64,000 nt of DNA from Leishmania infantum JPCM5 (Eukaryota > Euglenozoa > Kinetoplastea > Trypanosomatida > Trypanosomatidae). The stretch lies in NCBI RefSeq assembly GCF_000002875.2, contig NC_009412.2, positions 253,001 to 317,000 of the forward strand, written 5' to 3'. The position numbers were made by a program, and so were the translations under genes. The notes under the pieces are model-generated. The model did no database searches and was not told where the DNA came from. It saw nothing but the letters and a program-made list of their open reading frames with translations. This document shows positions 39,436 through 49,276 of the stretch, one piece after another (within the stretch, counting starts at the first letter, position 1; every line of letters begins with the position of its first letter).

Positions 39436-41010
39436 ATGCGTAGGTTCTCGGGACCGTGCTGCCTTGTGTCTACAAGAGCTCTGCATATACCATGGAAGTC
39501 GAAGTTACCCTTAGCTAGCGATCCGAGGTGGCATGGACTGGGTCAGGCTGTCGTCCATCTCGCGCGGTCATGTGATACTGGAAAAGCTGCCTTTGAGGAG
39601 TGTTGTGCCGCTCGAGAGCAGTTAGAGTCCATTGTGCAATCTATGGGATATGATATGTCCATCTACATTTTTGGCGGCCTCGTCACAACCGGCCTGCTCG
39701 AAGTCGGAGGCGACGTCGATTTTGTTGGGATTCTTGACGTTGAGCCTGGTTTTGCGGAAGCGGGCGAGATTCTTAGACGGTCTTCGAGTGAGTTGCGCCG
39801 CCTTGGGCTGCGCTCCCGCGCGTATCCAAAAGCTCGTGTGCCAGTTTTAAAGGCTGACCGAGTAAGTCGTAGCCTTCCAGGCTCGCCATTTCACAGCTTG
39901 TCTTGCGATGGAATTTTTCAGTTCAGCAGACAAGTGAACGCCGCGGAGGCAGAGAGTTTCAGAAATCGCGTCGAATCAAATTACAACGCGACGTCTGTCG
40001 AATGGAATAGCTCTTATCAGTTTGCGACGGTGCAGTTTGCAACTACCTCCTCTCTCATCTACGGGCTTGCCAACCTGAAGGCGCACAATGAGGTGGAAAT
40101 TCCACTTCGACTTCCTGTCGACGTGCGTTACGGTCCCGAGGTGTACAGATTCCCGTTTGACTTCTGTCTCTCTTCGACTGGGCTGCGGAGCTCGCATGTG
40201 CTTGGGGAGGCATTGGCCCAGTACCCATTCTCGCGGCATTTGCTTCTCGTCCTCAAAAAGTGGGGGCGGGCTTGTGGCATTATCAACTCTATCGACGGAC
40301 TTTTAGCCAGCTACGCGCTGACGGTGATGGTGGTGCACTTCCTGTCGCTCGTAAAGGCGATACCAAAAGTCGCAGCTGCGAAGCTCAATGAAGGCCCTAA
40401 GGCTTTGAGTCCCAATCCTCAGTATCGTCCTCTTGAAGATGCGCGCCCAGATACCATGGCGGAGGTCGGCTACTTGCTCGCTACATTCCTCGAATACTTT
40501 GGATGCGCTTTTGACTACCAAAAAAGCGTTGTGTGTACGACAAATATGACCTTGACCAAAGCAACGATGGGGTGGGACAGAGATAACGGGGCAATCGGGA
40601 AGCCGCCCTTTTTTCACTTTGCTATCAAAGACCCATACGGCTTGGATAACATTGCTCGCAATCTGGACCTGGAGTCCACAGCATATGTTCAGAAAGCTCA
40701 CGAGTTGGCAGTGAAAATGGTGGTGGAGGAATTCAACGATCCCATGTTCCTTGTTTCAGCCCTCACCAAGGATCCCCGAAAACCCCCTCGCGTAGTGCGT
40801 TCTCTGAGTGACCGCGGTATTCACTCTGAATGTATCCCCTCAGATCAGTTGGAGGCGCGACATGTGTTGAACAAACTCCAATTTCAACAGCGCAAGCGAT
40901 CGATGGAGGACTTTGGTGAGAGGGCGGTGAAGAACAAAAAGAATCAGAGCACTGCATCTGATGTCACGAAAAATGTTTTGGGGTGGATTAGGAACGATGG
41001 TGTTTTGTAG
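39436..41010 (+). CDS. RET2: Mitochondrial RNA-editing terminal uridylyltransferase RET2
   Basis: A 524-aa nucleotidyltransferase. Residues 1-25 (MRRFSGPCCLVSTRALHIPW) look like a mitochondrial presequence. The DNA-polymerase-beta-type active site is FGG (79-81) followed by GGDVDFVGILD, with metal-binding D93 and D95, and the third carboxylate D242 in RFPFDFCLSSTGLR. About 110 residues are inserted between the second and third carboxylates; this matches the middle domain of RET2 and is absent from the minimal TUTase TUT4. The UTP-binding C-terminal domain carries LLLVLKKWGRACGIINSIDG, LLASYALTVMVVHFL and the PPFFHFAIKDPYGLDNIARN block. In the editosome, RET2 adds uridines to the cleaved mRNA 5' fragment as directed by guide RNA. 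MEAT1, another mitochondrial TUTase, is the alternative but lacks this middle domain. The ATG at 39436 replaces a non-ATG extension. Confidence 0.88.
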   Translation: MRRFSGPCCLVSTRALHIPWKSKLPLASDPRWHGLGQAVVHLARSCDTGKAAFEECCAAREQLESIVQSMGYDMSIYIFGGLVTTGLLEVGGDVDFVGILDVEPGFAEAGEILRRSSSELRRLGLRSRAYPKARVPVLKADRVSRSLPGSPFHSLSCDGIFQFSRQVNAAEAESFRNRVESNYNATSVEWNSSYQFATVQFATTSSLIYGLANLKAHNEVEIPLRLPVDVRYGPEVYRFPFDFCLSSTGLRSSHVLGEALAQYPFSRHLLLVLKKWGRACGIINSIDGLLASYALTVMVVHFLSLVKAIPKVAAAKLNEGPKALSPNPQYRPLEDARPDTMAEVGYLLATFLEYFGCAFDYQKSVVCTTNMTLTKATMGWDRDNGAIGKPPFFHFAIKDPYGLDNIARNLDLESTAYVQKAHELAVKMVVEEFNDPMFLVSALTKDPRKPPRVVRSLSDRGIHSECIPSDQLEARHVLNKLQFQQRKRSMEDFGERAVKNKKNQSTASDVTKNVLGWIRNDGVL

Positions 41011-41448
41011 CTGCATTTTGTACCAAACGCGCGTCAGTGTGAACTTAAGCTTTTCAACGAGCGCAGCGCAGCTCAGTTTCCGTTTCTTTTGGCTCTTTCC
41101 CTCCTTTCCGCCCGCGGTAAGCTAGGTGAAGTAAACAAAGCAGATGAACATTTTCACTCCGCCGCTGAAAAAAAAAGCGCATCTCAGAAGCATGCTCCGC
41201 TGCTCAGTGCAACCAAAATACATGCCACGCCGAACAATCATGCCACTCTCCTGGCGAAACAGGCAGACACTTGCGATTGCCCCTCCCTTGAAGCCGTTTT
41301 GGTTTGATGCTTTATTTATCGTTTCTTTGTCTCTCCCCTTTTCCCGCTTTATCACTTTTGTGTGTGGGCTCCATCGCTTGTCTTCTCTCCGGTATCTTTG
41401 GAGGTCTCATGGGTGTTGGGTTTGCCTCACCGTCCTATACACTTTGGA
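41011..41448. other. Intergenic spacer, 0.44 kb
   Basis: No gene. A pyrimidine-rich run at 41318-41362 (tttatcgtttctttgtctctccccttttcccgc) is a good candidate polypyrimidine tract for the phosphatase mRNA, followed by AG sites at about 41402. Confidence 0.55.
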
Positions 41449-43338
41449 ATGGAGTCTATCCTCGCCTCTTTGCAGTGGGAGAGCGAGACGCTGCCTCTAC
41501 CTGGCTCGCACAGCACAGTTCCCGATGATGACTTCCCGCCTTGGAAGTGCATCAGTGAGGTGATCCCTGGTCTCTACCTTACTTGCGCCTCCGAGATGGC
41601 CGATAAGACAAAGTGCGCCGCGATGGGTGTCGCTCTTGTCATCAACATGTGCGGGGAAGATGACGTTACGAAGTACCGCGTCTTTGAAAGGGACGAGAGC
41701 GCAGCATATGCGTTTCGCCGGCTTGATTCGCAGGAGAGTTTTGTCTGCGAGCTGAGCAGCTACTGCCGTATTGCAGTGAACACCCCAAAGGCGCAAAGAA
41801 AAGTGTTTGTTGTGACCATTCCTGCAGAAGATACGCCGACGTACAGCATCGACCAGCACTTCGTGGAGTGTGCAGTGCTTATGGAAATTGTTTTGCGGTC
41901 TAGAAAAGGCTACGAAACGGTTAGCGATGAGGACTACACAACTGTCCCGGCTGTGGCAGTGCATTGCATGGTTGGCGTAAGCCGGTCGGCCTCCGTTGTC
42001 GTTGCCTACTTGATAAAGAAATACGGCTTGTCCCAAGACGACGCTATCAGTCTAATCCGCTGCACGCGCCCGGTAGTGCAGCCAAACCCCGGGTTCCAGC
42101 GGCAACTCTCCATGTGGATGGCTCTCCGAAGCCATCGCATCGTTGACGAATGGACGGCCAAGGTGCTTGCTGTCGAAGTAAAGACCAAGTCGAACCTTGT
42201 CGAGCTAGCAAGCACGATGCTGCCAACCATCTTGCGGGCGAAGAAGTGTGAAAACGAGCGTCGCTACTTTGGGTCGCTCATCAAAAATGCTTCGCCGACC
42301 GAAGCAGAGCTGCATGCTGTATACCGGGAGCTTCGCTCGGTTGTCGCGGCTGATGTCGATAGTGAGGTCTACACAGACATTCCCAACTACTTTGGTTACG
42401 TTGCGGAGGTTGTGTGCAGCATAGATTGCGCTGCTCCAGCGGTGCTGCAATACGCCACGGACTTTCGCAACTCACTCGTGTGCAACGATGCATTCTATTA
42501 TCGTGTAGTGAAAGATGTGGCTCGCTCTGGTTTTGAAAAAGACACGTTCGACACCATTCGCGGCTTTTGCTCGCTGTTTGAAGCCATCTACGTCAAGCAC
42601 CTCTGCGCTCGCGACTGTGGCCGCCCCGCAGCCTTGAACCCAAGTGCCGGCGATACGGGGTTGCCGTCAGCGTGCGCGCTTTCATTCCCTTTTTTGTTTC
42701 TTGTAGCGCCTTACGCCGAGGGGTTTGTGCAGTTTAGCGAGTGGAACGCGCTGGTCAATGAATTCGCGACTACAGGGGACGCGCTGAGCACCACCGAGCT
42801 TCGGCGACTGAAAAACGAGACGGTGCGCATGTTTCTTCAGTTCTTCTTCCAATCTTCGCGCACTGCCGAAGGGTCTGCCGCAACAGAGAGCTACACGAAG
42901 CTTGGCTTCTTGCAAAACGATGTTGAGGTGGTGACATTTAGGGCAGTGAAGTCGGATCTGAAGACTGGCGGCGGCTTCATTGCCTCACTCGAGAGCATTG
43001 TGGCGGTTTCCCAGTCAGTGGACGACCACGTTGCGTTTCTCCTGCTATGTAAAATGTTGAGCGGCGTACTCGCTTTTCGTCTTCTTTTGGAAGCAGCGGA
43101 GCAGTTCCTGTGCCAGACATACGGCGAGCGACTGGGAGAAAGCGTGCCTCTTGCTGAGGAACTTCTGCCGCTACATGTGATCTCTTCGGCGGCGTTGTCA
43201 CTAGAAAGCGCGTACACGGCAGTGCATTGCAAACCATGCAAGGCCGGTGATTTCTTCAGAGGGGAGCTTTCGAGTCTTTTGGAGACTGGAGTGTTGAATC
43301 CTGCTGGTGTGGTGTCGCTCTTCCAAGCAACGCTGTAG
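41449..43338 (+). CDS. Dual-specificity phosphatase with long unassigned C-terminus
   Basis: A 629-aa protein. Residues 32-205 form a DSP-type tyrosine phosphatase domain. It opens with CISEVIPGLYLTCASEMADK, and the P-loop is HCMVGVSRSASVVVAYLI with catalytic Cys173 and Arg179. A likely general-acid Asp (D128 in PAEDTPT) lies upstream, and a WMALR-type closing helix follows. Such enzymes remove phosphate from Tyr and Ser/Thr, or from other substrates. The next 420 residues are mostly helical, evenly hydrophobic and rich in Ala/Leu/Val (EVVCSIDCAAPAVLQYATDF, LLCKMLSGVLAFRLLLEAAE), with no domain I can name. There is no transmembrane signature beyond one marginal stretch (about 405-418, ALSFPFLFLVAPYA). 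Start: the ATG at 41449; the 87-base upstream extension is not phosphatase-like. Catalytic residues are intact. Confidence 0.88.
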   Translation: MESILASLQWESETLPLPGSHSTVPDDDFPPWKCISEVIPGLYLTCASEMADKTKCAAMGVALVINMCGEDDVTKYRVFERDESAAYAFRRLDSQESFVCELSSYCRIAVNTPKAQRKVFVVTIPAEDTPTYSIDQHFVECAVLMEIVLRSRKGYETVSDEDYTTVPAVAVHCMVGVSRSASVVVAYLIKKYGLSQDDAISLIRCTRPVVQPNPGFQRQLSMWMALRSHRIVDEWTAKVLAVEVKTKSNLVELASTMLPTILRAKKCENERRYFGSLIKNASPTEAELHAVYRELRSVVAADVDSEVYTDIPNYFGYVAEVVCSIDCAAPAVLQYATDFRNSLVCNDAFYYRVVKDVARSGFEKDTFDTIRGFCSLFEAIYVKHLCARDCGRPAALNPSAGDTGLPSACALSFPFLFLVAPYAEGFVQFSEWNALVNEFATTGDALSTTELRRLKNETVRMFLQFFFQSSRTAEGSAATESYTKLGFLQNDVEVVTFRAVKSDLKTGGGFIASLESIVAVSQSVDDHVAFLLLCKMLSGVLAFRLLLEAAEQFLCQTYGERLGESVPLAEELLPLHVISSAALSLESAYTAVHCKPCKAGDFFRGELSSLLETGVLNPAGVVSLFQATL

Positions 43339-43996
43339 TTGGGTCTTTTCTCATGGTGGCCTTGCGTGCGCTTCTCCAGTGGATGCCGCATTGCCAGTCC
43401 TTGTGTCATTGTTGCCTCGTTCATGTGAAGAAAGAGGGTCCCTGTTTGACTGTCCACACCCATCCCTGCACCCTAACTAGCACCCCGGGAAGGAAGACAA
43501 ATACGCATGGCAGCGCGCACGCCTGTTCACAGGTTGAGACCGCTCGGCACCCCTCTCGCCTCATGGAACGAATCTAGTATAGCTGCTCCTCGAAGGTAAG
43601 AATAGAGGCGAGCAAAGGCGCCAACGAACCCAGGTAGGCTATGAAAAGACGAACAAGAACAGTTCGTGCGTATGGTGCAGCCGGCGTGTTTGCCCCCCCC
43701 CCTGCAGCCTGCAGAACTGCTACCCGTGGGTTGGCTTGTCTGTTCCCCTTTTTCACACCTCAACCTTTCTCCTCCTCCACCATTTACCTCGTGCTTGTGC
43801 AAACATGTCGAAGTATCAACTAACGCTGCGGCGTGGGTGTCCACTCACACGAATACTCCCGTGCTGCTTTTTCGCACTCTTTTCTCGAGCAGGAGGCTGT
43901 GCGACAAGAGAAAACAAAGGAGACGAAGAAAACAGCACCCACCATCGTCAGAGCACAACAGTAGGCGCCCTGGCCTGTGAGAAACGCTAGCCAAGG
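43339..43996. other. Intergenic spacer, 0.66 kb
   Basis: No supported gene. It has a C run at 43695-43704 and a pyrimidine-rich stretch at 43744-43796 (ccctttttcacacctcaacctttctcctcctccacc), the probable trans-splicing signal for the EF-hand gene. Confidence 0.55.
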
Positions 43997-44461
43997 ATGC
44001 CGGCGGGGTTTAATGATGCGTGCTCGGCGTTTTTCCGAAAGCACTTCGACCTCTTTGACCGCGACAAGATTGGGCGCGCTCGAAACGAAGACTTTGCCAC
44101 GTTGATTCGTGCCTGCGGTGCTACCCCATTAGAGGCCAGCATCGAGGATCTCATAGCCATCGCAGACCCGAGTCACCGTGGCAGCTTCAGCTTTGACGAC
44201 TTCTGCGCAGCTCTGAAGAAGGCGTTTGCAGTCTCGATATCTCCACAAGAAGTGCGTGAGGCATTTCAGGGCTTTGACCCGGACAAACGTGGCCTCATCA
44301 CCCCGCACGAGCTCCGTTACTTTCTTACCACCCTGGGCGACGCTCTCAGCGCCGAGGAGATGAACGAATTTGTGGAAGAGATGCACTCCGAGATGGACAT
44401 CGAGGGCAACCTGGTCGTGGCCGACAGCATCTACAAAATGACCCCGGAGATGCTCCGCTAG
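43997..44461 (+). CDS. Calmodulin/centrin-like EF-hand protein with degenerate loops
   Basis: A 154-aa protein made of four EF-hand modules. The loops are mostly degenerate: FDRDKIGRARNEDF, ADPSHRGSFSFDDF, FDPDKRGLITPHEL, and a fourth (MDIEGNLVVADS) that lacks the calcium-binding positions. Only the third keeps a near-canonical pattern (D-P-D-x-R-G, ending in E). The inter-loop helices (LRYFLTTLGDALSAEEMNEF) match the calmodulin/essential-light-chain family. Loss of calcium ligands is typical of structural light chains such as those of myosins or axonemal complexes, so a light-chain role is likelier than calcium sensing. The partner is unknown. The start follows directly from the family length. 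Confidence 0.88.
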   Translation: MPAGFNDACSAFFRKHFDLFDRDKIGRARNEDFATLIRACGATPLEASIEDLIAIADPSHRGSFSFDDFCAALKKAFAVSISPQEVREAFQGFDPDKRGLITPHELRYFLTTLGDALSAEEMNEFVEEMHSEMDIEGNLVVADSIYKMTPEMLR

Positions 44462-45424
44462 CTTTGTTTTCGATGCTCGAAAAAAGAAGGGAGGGTACCA
44501 CTGCGTTTCTTTAGGCCGTGCTGCTGCTACCCCCTCACCCCCCACACATCGGAGCAAGGCGGAGGAGTCTGGGGGGGGGTGCACTTTTTCCTTTCGATTT
44601 TGCTTCGTACTTGTGATGTACAAAAGGATACTGATCTCCAGAAAGCGTAGCAAACCCCTTCCCCCAAAGGAAAATAGAACGTGAGGGAAACATCGACATT
44701 ATTAGGTGCGCACGAAGAGAAGGACCGCCTTTCCTCGACGTCACCTCTCAGGGGTTAGCCGCGTAGCAGGGGCTGGTGCTGCGTTAAAAGACGCGAACCG
44801 TGCGCGCCAGAAGCGCGGAGACGTCGTCTATTTTATCAACATTCCTTACTCCCTCTCCCCCTGTACAGGCTAACCAATGAGGCGCGCGCGTGAGCGTGAG
44901 AGTGTGCTTAGTGGACGTTTCTCTCAGCAGCACGGACTTGAACCGTTCAAGTGGGAAGAGGTGCGCTCTTCCGGTGCCAAGAGCGTTCCTTTCGTATGCT
45001 TGGTCTCGAATTACGTGTCTGTGGGCGTCATTGCGCTATGCTTTCACGCAAGATCTTCTCATTCACGCAACCACTCTCCTCGCACTCGCGCCCTTCTTCT
45101 CCGTTCCGTCCATCTTTGTTTCGTCGTTCCGCCACCTTTGGCACTTGCCCGTCGTCTGTTTCTTCTCCATTTTGAGGCCGCACGTCCGTATTGGTTTCGC
45201 GGTGAAATCAAAACAGCGGCAGCCACGGAAACAAGAAGACACGGCTGCGTTGACGGCTCATCAGGTCCTTCTCTTCATCTCCTACCGGCACATCCAAGAG
45301 CTGCGCGAGGCACTTTGTGCTGCTGTCTCAGAATACGCAGTGGCCTGGCGGAAGTGCAGAGAGCAGAAAAAAAAACATCTATCGAGTCTGAGACGTCGAT
45401 CTCGTCCATCATACTCGCGTGAAC
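44462..45424. other. Intergenic spacer, 0.96 kb
   Basis: It holds the 3' UTR of the EF-hand gene and the RPB8 leader. A plus-strand open frame at 44877-45422 reaches the RPB8 start but runs across the strong pyrimidine tract at 45088-45174, so it would not survive in a spliced mRNA. I do not call it a gene. Confidence 0.55.
45088..45176 (+). promoter_or_regulatory. Putative trans-splicing signal of RPB8
   Basis: A long T/C-rich tract (cccttcttctccgttccg at the start, tttcttctcc at the end) followed by the AG at 45175-45176, about 250 bases upstream of the RPB8 ATG. The layout fits spliced-leader addition in trypanosomatids. Confidence 0.45.
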
Positions 45425-45874
45425 ATGAGTGCAAACCCCGTCATTCTCGAGGACACCTTCACGGTGAACGGTGTCAACACCGAAGGCACGGTGTACCTTC
45501 GAGTGTCGCGTATTCGCTGTGTCAATCAGGACGGCTCCCTCACAATAACGACGGACATCAACTCCGAGGAGTTCCCTGTTTCCACGAACGACCGCCTGAC
45601 GATCGTGCTGGCCAACTCGCTTGAGCTAGGGGGCAAGACGGGTAGCAAGTACTACGATCACAGCGTTTACCACCGCGAGACGCGACTGAATGACTGTGAC
45701 TACGCCATGCACGGCCGCGTCTACGGACATGAGGTAGTCGAGAACGGCCTAGAGGTGAATGTGCACATTAGCTGCGGTGGCTTGCTAGTGAACATTGTCG
45801 GCAAGCCGCAGGGGCTGCGAGATGTGCACTACAACAGCGACGTGTACATTCTGATCAAGCGCGTCAAGAACTGA
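45425..45874 (+). CDS. RPB8: RNA polymerase subunit RPB8 (ABC14.5)
   Basis: A 149-aa protein that matches RPB8, the OB-fold subunit shared by RNA polymerases I, II and III. Family positions are clear: VILEDTFTVNGV at the start; EGTVYLRVSRIRCVNQDGSL; DINSEEFPVSTNDRLTIVLA with SLELGG after it; a central YAMHGRVYGHEV; then VNVHISCGGLLVNIVG and the terminal SDVYILIKRVKN. Length is normal for the family (about 145-150 aa). I chose the ATG at 45425 (MSANPVILED); a GTG two codons earlier is not a plausible start. Trypanosomatids have duplicates of some shared subunits, and I cannot tell from the window whether this is the only RPB8 copy. Confidence 0.95.
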   Translation: MSANPVILEDTFTVNGVNTEGTVYLRVSRIRCVNQDGSLTITTDINSEEFPVSTNDRLTIVLANSLELGGKTGSKYYDHSVYHRETRLNDCDYAMHGRVYGHEVVENGLEVNVHISCGGLLVNIVGKPQGLRDVHYNSDVYILIKRVKN

Positions 45875-46693
45875 GAGGCCAAGAAGGAGAAAAAGCATGC
45901 ACATATGAGACTCGTCATCGCCGTCGGCGTGCGCGTGGGAATGCTGCGCCGTACGCTCGCGATTTGTGTGCGTGTGTGCTCGTGTGCGCATCGGCATGCA
46001 ATTGTGTTTGTGTCAGTGCTATCGTAAGACACGCATTAATTCATCTCCGGCGTAAGAAGAGACCTTAAATCGGCCATGGGAGCTTTCCTACCACAGCAAA
46101 AAAAAGATAGAGGGACGGACGACGGTGTCCCGTGATGGGCACAGCGCTCGACTGATCTGACGCAGCGTACGAAGCCGCAGGTCTGCGTTGCCGTCTGCAA
46201 AGCTATCGCATGCGTATCACTTCAGGGGTGCCCTACCAAAAGCGCGTCGCTTAAAAAGGGTGGAATCACAGACCGAAAAAAAAAATGACAGGCACACGCC
46301 ACCCAACACGGTGCTTCTGTACCTTCGTCCCACAGCCGAGTTGTCCCTCTCGCCCCAACGTGGGCGCGGAAGGGTGGTGGCGATGGTAGGAAAGCGGCAC
46401 TTTCAGAGGAGCTGCCGTAGATGATCGCCGCGCCCTCCTCTCTGCGCTTTATCGTCATCTCTCCGACCCCTTTCTTCGCGCGCGCACACACGCGCACGTT
46501 TTTGCTCCCCTCCTCACTTTCTGCCTTTCTTTTTCGACTACCTCGCCTCTTCAGCCTGTTGTCCTGATCCGTGGGAGCGGTACCACCTCGGGGGTCCTCT
46601 TCTAGTGGCAGAAACCACAGTGCGCAAAGGCTGTGGTTGCTCAGCTACAGTCACTCTTTCACTCTTCACAGCAAACAAAGGCTCGCCACGCGG
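45875..46693. other. Intergenic spacer, 0.8 kb
   Basis: No supported gene. TG/CG-rich sequence at 45965-46015, and a pyrimidine-rich stretch at 46503-46560 (tttgctcccctcctcactttctgcctttctttttcgac) that is a likely splice signal for the downstream mitochondrial gene. Confidence 0.5.
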
Positions 46694-48202
46694 ATGCGGT
46701 CGTCTTGCGCTACTGGTGCACTGCTAAGCTCAGTGATCGCGCAGCACTCCTCCTCTCCCACCTACGCCACAGCCCGCCTCTACACCTCCAACTTCGGCAA
46801 GGCTAAAGCAGACGCCGAGCCATTGGACGCCGAGCAGCCCTCTGAGAACTCGGACAGGGCATCAAAGGGACCGTTATCCTCCTCCGCCCCGTCGCAGCCG
46901 CAGCAGCGATACCGGCGGCGCTCCTCTGACCCGCAAACACCGCGGGAAAGGGCCGACTTTCGGCGCGACTACAAGTACGCAAAGCATCGCCCCCTCCCAG
47001 ATGCTCCGTGGCGACAACTGAAGACGAAAACGTACCTTGACGACGCGGAGCGTCTATATGGTCGCAAAGAGACTTGGCACACCGTCGAGGACGCTACTCT
47101 GCGGGAAAAGCTGGTTGCCATTCTGCAGGATTATCTGCGTGACACCCTTGCGGCTGCTCGCCTAGAGGCCAAGGATGCCCGCAAGTACGCCTTTCTGTGC
47201 TCCACCGCAGCGAAGCACTACCGCGCTCACGTTTCTTCTGGGGCCTTTGGGCTGCCAGAAGGCTTGCAGGAGTGGGCACGGGGCGTGGTAGCCGGGCGTG
47301 CCTCCTCACCCTCCGCCGCAAAATTGTCCACAACGCTGTCGACGACTCCTGAGATGGAAGAGGGCGACGCACATGCGGAGGAGGTGCCACAAGAAACGGG
47401 CGCCTCTTTTGCGCCGTCGCATGCAGCCGCGGCAGACGAGCACCACGACGATTCTGCTGCTGCTTTTCCTTCCCAAGAGGAACGTGACGCTGCTCGGTTT
47501 CGCGAGGAGCGTCGGCGTCGCGGTGCCGAGGCGAACCTGGCAAATACCGTTGCCATGGCAGGCCTGCCTGATGCTGACAGTCGGCACTCACCCCACTCTG
47601 CCTTTCCTTTCCTCCGGCAACGCGCGGTGGAGAAGGAGGCCACCCTCGATCCATCCTTGGTTGACTGGACGGCCAAGTACTTCTCTGAGGATGACGCTAG
47701 CACGTTCGCGGAGCCGCCACGGCTTCGTGCGGGCATGGTAGAAGACGAGGAGGGAAGTGTATCCGATCGGGAAGCAACCGGAGACGGCCGACAGGAGGAA
47801 GGCGCTTCGCCTCTTGGGATACTCGGTGCCGTCAAAGGCAGACGCCCGTCAGGCTTTGCGCCGCCGACGTTACCTGTGGCTCACCGCTCTGCCTCAATGC
47901 ACGCACGTCACCGTCTGGGGCGTACGCTGCGCGACCACGAAAACCGTCATCGCGCCACCTTCGATGCCGAGGGCATCTACTACAAGGTTCGCCAACAGAG
48001 CGAGGTCGAGGAGCGTGCGCCGAAGCCACAGCAGGTGAGGGCCTCCGACTTGGAGACGCTCGGCAGGCAGGTCGACGTGGTGAAGGTGCCATGGAGTGTG
48101 GCAGCCAAAGCAAAGGCACAGGGATACTCGAGTGACACGCTGCGGGCGAAGGAGCGGCTGATTCGACTCACCCGCGGTGAAGACCCTGAAACAATTCCAT
48201 AG
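46694..48202 (+). CDS. Probable mitochondrial protein of unknown function
   Basis: A 502-aa protein. The first ~35 residues (MRSSCATGALLSSVIAQHSS, then TYATARLYTSNFG) look like a mitochondrial presequence, ending near an Arg-Leu-Tyr site. A disordered Ser/Gln/Pro/Arg stretch follows. A folded helical block lies at about 90-200 (PWRQLKTKTYLDDAERLYGR, REKLVAILQDYLRDTLAAAR). The middle is Ala/Glu/Ser-rich, and the tail is a second conserved-looking block (VVKVPWSVAAKAKAQGYSSD, then ERLIRLTRGEDPETIP). I do not recognise the family. The composition recalls kinetoplastid mitoribosome or mitochondrial-RNA-processing accessory proteins. The upstream extension to 46571 is dropped because the ATG at 46694 gives a better targeting peptide. 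Confidence 0.78.
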   Translation: MRSSCATGALLSSVIAQHSSSPTYATARLYTSNFGKAKADAEPLDAEQPSENSDRASKGPLSSSAPSQPQQRYRRRSSDPQTPRERADFRRDYKYAKHRPLPDAPWRQLKTKTYLDDAERLYGRKETWHTVEDATLREKLVAILQDYLRDTLAAARLEAKDARKYAFLCSTAAKHYRAHVSSGAFGLPEGLQEWARGVVAGRASSPSAAKLSTTLSTTPEMEEGDAHAEEVPQETGASFAPSHAAAADEHHDDSAAAFPSQEERDAARFREERRRRGAEANLANTVAMAGLPDADSRHSPHSAFPFLRQRAVEKEATLDPSLVDWTAKYFSEDDASTFAEPPRLRAGMVEDEEGSVSDREATGDGRQEEGASPLGILGAVKGRRPSGFAPPTLPVAHRSASMHARHRLGRTLRDHENRHRATFDAEGIYYKVRQQSEVEERAPKPQQVRASDLETLGRQVDVVKVPWSVAAKAKAQGYSSDTLRAKERLIRLTRGEDPETIP

Positions 48203-49276
48203 GGCCGAACCAGCGAGGCGATCAGAGTAGTGGGAGACAAAAGAAGGAGGGGGAGGGCTGGTGGGGAACGGTGCTGCTACCCCTTCTTCTCCCGCCTCTC
48301 GACAAATTCCCACGCCACCCTACCCCCTGCATCACCTTGCCCTTCTTCACCCGAAACGCAAACCCTGACAGACGGTGCCTTTCGAGCACTCTGATGCATT
48401 CAGACTGAAGGAAGAAAACGAAAGCAGCAACAGCCGCCCTGCATCCGGGGGCCCTGTGCCCGTCTGCTCTCCTCGTCCGTGTGAAAGGCTGGCACATACC
48501 GGACGCGCGCGTGTGTGGAAGCTACCGCAGCAGCAGTTAGGGGGAGAGCAGGTGTGTGCGAGGGGTTAATTTCTGCCTCAGTTGTACAGGTTCGGATTCC
48601 CATCAGCTTAACACAAGAATTGCGACAACAGCAATGCCAAAACGTAGGGCAGGAGAGTTGAAGGACAAGGAGGCGTATGCGTGCGTTGCATTGTTTCTTT
48701 CTTTGGGAGGGGAGGGGAGGGGGGCGTGGTAGCGCGGTGAAAAATGATGAATGGATCCGACATCGGCTTCTCACCCGACCTCACCACATAGGAGTCATGA
48801 CATGCCGCGCCACGCTCTTTCCGGTCAAAGCGTTGCACCTGCTCGAGTTGGCGACGTGTGCCTCACCCCCCTCCACGCCCCCGATGGACCTCGTCGCACC
48901 CTAGCACAGCGTTCGTCTGCTCACCTCCTTCATGCCGACGTGCTCCTTGCAGAACTCAAACGCGAGGTGCGATGAATGCAGTACCCACGCTGACGCCCGC
49001 GGTGTCGGAGGCTGCTCTGACTCACTTGACCTCTTCCGTTTCTCTCTCATGTTTACTTCTTGTGTTTCCTTTAACACCGTTTCTCCGTGAGGCAAGGCAC
49101 GAGAGGGGCATCCCACGGACTCTGTACCAACAACAGTAGTGTAGCGCGGACCCCTTTGTCGAGGATACGAGCGCTCTCGGAAACGGACACGCAGGAAAGG
49201 GGTGGGGAACGAACGTTGCGGGTGTTGGTGTGTGTGTGTGTGTGCTAAGCACCAGTGAAGGTGAAGGTGCCGCATT
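48203..49276. other. Intergenic spacer, 1.1 kb
   Basis: No confident gene. A 57-codon plus-strand frame (48802-48975, MPRHALSGQSVAPARVGDVC at its start) is the only small frame that looks coding-like, but it lacks any domain. A GT run lies at 49231-49244. Confidence 0.45.

Noticed and set aside
44877..45422. Open frame directly upstream of RPB8
   Set aside because: It crosses the polypyrimidine tract at 45088-45174 that should direct splicing of RPB8, and its composition is spacer-like.
44890..45624. Second long open frame overlapping the RPB8 start
   Set aside because: Overlaps the well-supported RPB8 gene in another frame; no domain.
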